DNA of 64,000 nucleotides from contig JAJBTZ010000085.1 of the NCBI GenBank assembly GCA_020860605.1, positions 30,236-94,235 of the forward strand, read 5' to 3'. The notes beneath the pieces are model-generated. The model was not told the DNA's origin. It searched no databases and saw only the letters and a list, made by a program, of their open reading frames with translations. This DNA comes from Ruminococcus sp. Its GTDB lineage: Bacteria > Bacillota > Clostridia > Oscillospirales > Ruminococcaceae. Positions 60,294-64,000 of the stretch are shown here, one piece after another. The first letter of the stretch is position 1; every line of letters starts with the position of its first letter. A program made the translations under genes and the position numbers.

Positions 60294-61493
60294 ATGAATT
60301 TTGTTAAGAAGGCTTATTGCAGGGTATTTCAGACCTGCTTGTGGATTGCGTTGCCGGTGCTTCCTTACCGGGAACCAGAGATAATCAAGAGCATGAGGCT
60401 CATCCCTGAAACTATCAAGTCGAAGGGGCTTTCTCACCCGGTTATTGTTACCGACAAAGGGATTATGAGCCTTGGGCTCGTGAAACCGCTGTTTGAGGCT
60501 CTTGAGAAGGCTAAGATGCCTTATTCCCTCTATGACGGCACCGTCGCGAACCCGACCACCCAGAACGTAGCGGAGGCGCTTGAGCTCTACAAGCGTGAGA
60601 ATTGCGACTGCATTATCGGCTTCGGCGGAGGCTCGAGCATGGATTGTGCAAAGGCTTTGGGAGCGAGATATGCCCGTCCGAAAAAGTCCCTCAATAAGAT
60701 GAAGGGAATTCTGAAGGTCGGGAAGAAGATTCCCCTTCTCATCGCTGTTCCCACCACCGCTGGCACCGGCAGCGAGACGACTCTGGCAGCGGTCATCGTC
60801 GACTCGGAGACGAGACACAAATACGCCATCAACGACTTCCCGCTTATCCCGAAGTATGCCGTCCTCGACCCTGAGACGACTTTGAGTTTGCCGAAATCGA
60901 TCACCGCTTCGACGGGAATGGACGCTCTCACTCACGCCGTCGAGGCCTACATCGGCCGTTCCACCACGAAGCAGACGAGGCAGGAGGCCCTGAAGGCGGT
61001 AAAGCTGATTTTCGAGAATTTAGACACTGCCTACTCCGACGGCTCGAATATTGAGGCGAGAAGAAACATGCTGACGGCTTCCTACTACGCCGGCTGTGCC
61101 TTCACGAAGTCGTATGTCGGCTATGTCCACGCTGTCGCTCACTCGCTTGGTGGCGAGTATAATGTTCCTCACGGTCTTGCGAATGCGATTTTACTGCCAC
61201 ATGTTCTGGAGGCTTACGGCCACACAATCGATAAGAAGCTCCACAATCTCGCAATTGCTGCGAATATCGCCACTGCTGAGACTCCTGACGATGAGGCAGC
61301 GAAGGCGTTCATTCAGGCTATCAAGGACATGAAGCTGAGATTTGGCATCGGCGACAAGATTCCTGAAATTAAGCGTGAGGACATTCCAAAGCTTGCGAAA
61401 TACGCCGACAAGGAGGGAAATCCCCTCTACCCCGTTCCCGTTCTGATGGATGCCAAGGAACTCGAGCGCTTCTATTACGAAGTCATGGAATAA
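60294..61493 (+). CDS. Iron-dependent alcohol dehydrogenase
   Basis: A 399-residue group III dehydrogenase. The nucleotide-binding GFGGGSSMDCAKALG and the Thr-rich PTTAGTGSETT segment are standard. Metal ligands fall in GMDALTHAVEAYIG and VAHSLGGEYNVPHGLANAILL (the Asp/His set of the family). The substrate is unknown; reduction of short-chain aldehydes to alcohols in fermentation is likely. The N-terminus (MNFVKKAYCRVFQTCLWIA) is slightly longer than in common relatives. The next gene, 13 bases downstream, is an aldehyde dehydrogenase, so the pair may interconvert acid/aldehyde/alcohol. Confidence 0.92.
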   Translation: MNFVKKAYCRVFQTCLWIALPVLPYREPEIIKSMRLIPETIKSKGLSHPVIVTDKGIMSLGLVKPLFEALEKAKMPYSLYDGTVANPTTQNVAEALELYKRENCDCIIGFGGGSSMDCAKALGARYARPKKSLNKMKGILKVGKKIPLLIAVPTTAGTGSETTLAAVIVDSETRHKYAINDFPLIPKYAVLDPETTLSLPKSITASTGMDALTHAVEAYIGRSTTKQTRQEALKAVKLIFENLDTAYSDGSNIEARRNMLTASYYAGCAFTKSYVGYVHAVAHSLGGEYNVPHGLANAILLPHVLEAYGHTIDKKLHNLAIAANIATAETPDDEAAKAFIQAIKDMKLRFGIGDKIPEIKREDIPKLAKYADKEGNPLYPVPVLMDAKELERFYYEVME

Positions 61494-61506
61494 GAAAGGA
61501 TAAATT

Positions 61507-62886
61507 ATGGATAAATCTGAAATCACCAAGATAGTCGCCACTCAGCGGGAATATTTCAAAGCAGGCAAGACCCTCGACGTAAGCGTCAGGATTTCGGCGC
61601 TGAAGGCGCTTAAAAACAGCATCAAAAGGCATGAGGGCGAGATCAATCAGGCTCTAGAGATGGATCTGGGAAAGGGCGCCTTCGAGTCGTACATGTGTGA
61701 GACGGGAATGGTCTTAAGCGAACTGAGCCACATGCTCTCACATATCAGAAGCTATGCCAAAGAGAAGACGGTTTCGACGCCGTTGGCACAATTCCATGCC
61801 CACAGCTACAAGAAGCCTTCGCCTTATGGCGTAACACTCATCATGAGCCCTTGGAACTACCCGTTCCTCCTCACAATCTCCCCTCTTATCGACTCGATCG
61901 CCGCCGGAAACACCGCTGTCGTCAAGCCGAGCGCCTATTCTCCCTACACGAGCGAGGTCATCAAGACCGTCCTTCAGGAGTGCTTCAACGAGGAGTATGT
62001 CGCCGTTGTCACCGGTGGCAGGGCTGAGAACACCTCGCTTTTGGAGGAGCACTTCGACTACATCTTCTTCACCGGCAGCCAGGCGGTCGGAAAAGAGGTC
62101 ATGAGGAAGGCTTCTGAGCACCTGACTCCCGTCACTCTCGAGCTCGGTGGCAAGAGCCCCTGCATAGTTGACAAAACCGCAAACCTTAAGCTTGCGGCGA
62201 AGAGAATTGTTTTTGGAAAATACTTAAACTGCGGGCAGACCTGTGTCGCACCTGACTATATCTACTGCGACGTCTCGGTCAAGGACAAGCTTTTAGACGA
62301 GCTCAGAATCCAGATCAAGAAGCAGTTCAAGACCTCTCCCCTTCAGAACCACGACTACGGCAAGATTATTAACGAGAAGCATTTTAATCGGCTTCTTGGC
62401 CTCATGGACATGGAAAAGGTCGCCATCGGCGGTCGCTCTGAGGCGGAGACTCTTCGGATTGAGCCGACTGTCATGGAGAACGTCACTTTTGACGACAAAG
62501 TCATGCAGGAGGAGATTTTCGGGCCGATTCTCCCGATTCTTACATACGAAACCCTCGACGAGGCCATAGCTCAGGTCAATGAGATGCCCCATCCCCTGGC
62601 GCTTTACCTCTTCACCTCAGATAAGAAGACTGTCAAGCGCGTCACCTCTCAGGTAGGCTATGGCGGAGGCTGCATCAACGACACCATCATCCACCTCGCC
62701 ACCACCGAAATGGGCTTCGGTGGCTTTGGTGAAAGTGGTATGGGCGCTTACCACGGCAAGACCGGCTTCGACACGTTCACCCATTACAAGAGCATTGTTG
62801 ACAAAAAGCAATGGATAGATTTGCCGATGAGGTATCAGCCGTATAAAGGCGTTTATGAGAAATTGGTTAGGCTTTTTATGAGATAA
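61507..62886 (+). CDS. NAD(P)-dependent aldehyde dehydrogenase (class 3-like)
   Basis: A 459-residue enzyme oxidising aldehydes to acids. It has PWNYPFLLTISPLIDSIAAGNTAVVKPS (115-142), FTGSQAVGKEVM, general base Glu212 in LELGGKSP, catalytic Cys246 in NCGQTCVAPDY, and EEIFGPILPIL. The length and the hydrophobic C-terminal end (VYEKLVRLFMR) resemble the class 3/FALDH group that prefers medium- to long-chain aldehydes and may touch the membrane. It is in one operon with the alcohol dehydrogenase. Confidence 0.92.
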   Translation: MDKSEITKIVATQREYFKAGKTLDVSVRISALKALKNSIKRHEGEINQALEMDLGKGAFESYMCETGMVLSELSHMLSHIRSYAKEKTVSTPLAQFHAHSYKKPSPYGVTLIMSPWNYPFLLTISPLIDSIAAGNTAVVKPSAYSPYTSEVIKTVLQECFNEEYVAVVTGGRAENTSLLEEHFDYIFFTGSQAVGKEVMRKASEHLTPVTLELGGKSPCIVDKTANLKLAAKRIVFGKYLNCGQTCVAPDYIYCDVSVKDKLLDELRIQIKKQFKTSPLQNHDYGKIINEKHFNRLLGLMDMEKVAIGGRSEAETLRIEPTVMENVTFDDKVMQEEIFGPILPILTYETLDEAIAQVNEMPHPLALYLFTSDKKTVKRVTSQVGYGGGCINDTIIHLATTEMGFGGFGESGMGAYHGKTGFDTFTHYKSIVDKKQWIDLPMRYQPYKGVYEKLVRLFMR

Positions 62887-62888
62887 TT

Positions 62889-62977
62889 GTAGGGGCGGAT
62901 ATCATCCGCCCGAAACCCTCTGGCAGCACGTAAGCGGGCGGGCAGTTGGCGAAGCCAACTGTGTATCCAGCCCCTAC
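62889..62977. repeat. Family A palindromic element, copy 5 (with inserted palindrome)
   Basis: GTAGGGG and palindrome GGGCGGATATCATCCGCCC on the left. The right half is split: GCGGGCGGG, then CAGTTGGCGAAGCCAACTG, then TGTATCCAGCCCCTAC. The insert is a family B-type variable palindrome, so it shows one element nested in the other. Confidence 0.85.
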
Positions 62978-62980
62978 ATG

Positions 62981-63091
62981 TCGGCTGCGGTGGCTGAAGC
63001 CACCTTGCCGAGCCATTTCAGGCTTCGCCTGAAATGGCACCCCTCAGTCAGCCACTTCGTGGCTGCCAGCTCCCCTTGACAGGGGAGCCTT
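62981..63091. repeat. Family B modular palindromic repeat block, copy 10
   Basis: GGCTGCGGTGGCTGAAGCCACC, ATTTCAGGCTTCGCCTGAAAT, CCCCTCAGTCAGCCACTTCGTGGCTG, CAGCTCCCCTTGACAGGGGAGCC then TTTTTTT. The terminal CTCCCCT..AGGGGAG stem plus T run could act as a terminator for the dehydrogenase operon. Confidence 0.85.
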
Positions 63092-63112
63092 TTTTTGTTC
63101 TCTCGCAGTTCC

Positions 63113-63141
63113 TTGACAAGAACCACTTTCCATGCTATAAT
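63113..63141 (+). promoter_or_regulatory. Promoter of the small nucleotide kinase gene
   Basis: TTGACA (63113-63118), 17 bases, TATAAT (63136-63141). A start near 63149 leaves ~26 bases of leader to the ATG at 63175. Confidence 0.85.
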
Positions 63142-63174
63142 ACCCCAAATTCATCTATGAAAGCAGGGAAAATC

Positions 63175-63738
63175 ATGAAGCTTGTATACATAGTCGGCGA
63201 CGCTGCTGTGGGGAAGATGACAGTGGGGAGGGAGCTCACGAAGATTACTGACCTTCGACTCTTCCACAATCACGTGGCTATAGAGCCAGTGCTCGATGTT
63301 TTCGGAGAATGGAATGGCGACGCCATCAAGGGCATCCGGGACGTTGTGTTCCGGGAATTCTCGAAATCAGGGAAATATGGTCTCATCTTCACCTACATGT
63401 TTGCATTCAATCTCCCTTCAGAGTACGAATACCTCCGCCATGTCGAGAAGGTAATTCGGGAGAACTCTCCCGACCTGGAGGTCTATTTCGTCGAGCTCAA
63501 TGCTCCGCAAGAAATCCGCCTCGAGCGAAACAAAACTGAAGCCCGCCTTGCAGCCAAGCCCTCAAAGCGAGACCTCGAGACCTCCGAAGCCCGTCTCTTA
63601 AGCGACGACAAAGGCTACCGCATGGCGAGCTACCCTGGCGAAGTGGAGAAGGTTTACGATAATTATCTGAGAATCGATAACTCCACCCTGCCTCCCGAGG
63701 AGGCAGCGAGAGTGATTAAGGAGCACTTTGGGCTCTGA
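63175..63738 (+). CDS. Small P-loop kinase-like ATPase
   Basis: A 187-residue cytoplasmic protein with a P-loop at its start (VYIVGDAAVGKMTVGREL; G-x4-GKM/T), a lid region rich in Glu and Arg (APQEIRLERNKTEARLAAKPSKRDLETSE) and a C-terminal PEEAARVIKEHFGL. The size and layout match shikimate/gluconate/adenylate-kinase-like small-molecule kinases, but the substrate is unknown. The start at MKLVYIVGD follows CAGGGA; an ATG six codons upstream (63157) is too near the transcription start. Confidence 0.72.
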   Translation: MKLVYIVGDAAVGKMTVGRELTKITDLRLFHNHVAIEPVLDVFGEWNGDAIKGIRDVVFREFSKSGKYGLIFTYMFAFNLPSEYEYLRHVEKVIRENSPDLEVYFVELNAPQEIRLERNKTEARLAAKPSKRDLETSEARLLSDDKGYRMASYPGEVEKVYDNYLRIDNSTLPPEEAARVIKEHFGL

Positions 63739-64000
63739 AACCCCTCAGTCTCGCTTCGCTCGACAGCTCCCCTTTCAGTGGAGCCTTTTTTTGCCTCAGG
63801 CAAGGGTTTGCGAGAGCGTAAAAAAAGCCTCCCCCGAAGGGGGAGGGGGACCATCGCCGAAGGCGATGGTGGAGGGGTGGAATTTCGCCAAAGGCGAAAT
63901 TCCTGCGCCCACCTTCGGTGGGCGCCCTCTCAGTCAGCCTTCGGCTGACAGCTCTCCCAAAGGGAGAGCCGAGTTGTTGCCTCAAGGAAGGCTTTGTGCA
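63739..64000. repeat. Family B modular palindromic repeat block, copy 11 (runs off the window)
   Basis: CCCCTCAGTCTCGCTTCGCTCGACAG with CTCCCCTTTCAGTGGAG and a T7 run just after the kinase stop. Then comes AGCCTCCCCCGAAGGGGGAGG, GGGGACCATCGCCGAAGGCGATGG, AATTTCGCCAAAGGCGAAATT, GCGCCCACCTTCGGTGGGCGC and CTCAGTCAGCCTTCGGCTGACAG. No gene is seen in the last 260 bases. Confidence 0.88.

Overview
The window looks like chromosomal DNA of an anaerobic, saccharolytic Clostridium-class Firmicute, most like gut Ruminococcus/Oscillospiraceae. The grounds are a pyruvate:ferredoxin oxidoreductase, a PduL phosphotransacylase, an iron-dependent alcohol dehydrogenase next to an aldehyde dehydrogenase, many lipoproteins and Thr/Glu-rich linkers, an NPTTG wall-sorting signal, strong AGGAGG ribosome sites, TTGACA-17-TATAAT promoters and a leucine T-box. 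The genus call is inference from gene content only; no rRNA is present.

Layout. 1-2 kb: the end of nifJ, intergenic repeats, a small type I toxin-antitoxin locus and a wall-anchored secreted protein. 2.5-15 kb (all minus strand): a carbohydrate locus with a lipoprotein GH53 galactanase (CBM61-like module), an intracellular GH53, a binding protein, two permeases, an MsmK-type ATPase, an uncharacterised 606-residue protein, a zinc-ribbon protein and a lipoprotein GH13 amylase. 15-18.7 kb: acyltransferase, TauE-type permease, DUF815 AAA+ ATPase. 18.7-28.7 kb: one branched-chain amino-acid operon, leuA-ilvB-ilvN-ilvC-ilvD-leuC-leuD-leuB, behind a T-box leader whose specifier reads as CUC (Leu). 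28.8-34.1 kb (plus): PHP phosphoesterase, a CsbB-like polyprenyl-phosphate glycosyltransferase, YfhO and PduL. 34.5-39.5 kb: anti-sigma-like protein, an ECF sigma gene with a frameshift, recG, a HAD phosphatase and a second type I toxin-antitoxin locus. 39.6-47.9 kb (minus): hypothetical membrane protein, mscL, malQ, a class-A beta-lactamase-fold lipoprotein, a PrsA-like foldase, ppa, argS. 48-51.6 kb (plus): nfeD, an SPFH protein and a third GH53. 51.7-59.4 kb (minus): FHA-ABC transporter, guaA, capA, a leucine-rich-repeat lipoprotein and a signal-peptidase-like protein without its catalytic residues. 59.9-63.7 kb (plus): tRNA-Thr(CGU), alcohol and aldehyde dehydrogenases, a small nucleotide kinase.

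How the parts work together. The GH53 enzymes, binding protein and permeases form a plausible beta-1,4-galactan (or mixed galactan/maltodextrin) capture route; GH13, MalQ and MsmK suit alpha-glucan use. NifJ and PduL lead pyruvate to acetyl-phosphate.

Two features stand out. First, the gaps are filled with two families of nested palindromic repeats. Second, there are two type I toxin-antitoxin loci in which the toxin mRNA and the convergent antisense RNA start with the same nine bases, so each locus is bounded by short inverted repeats.
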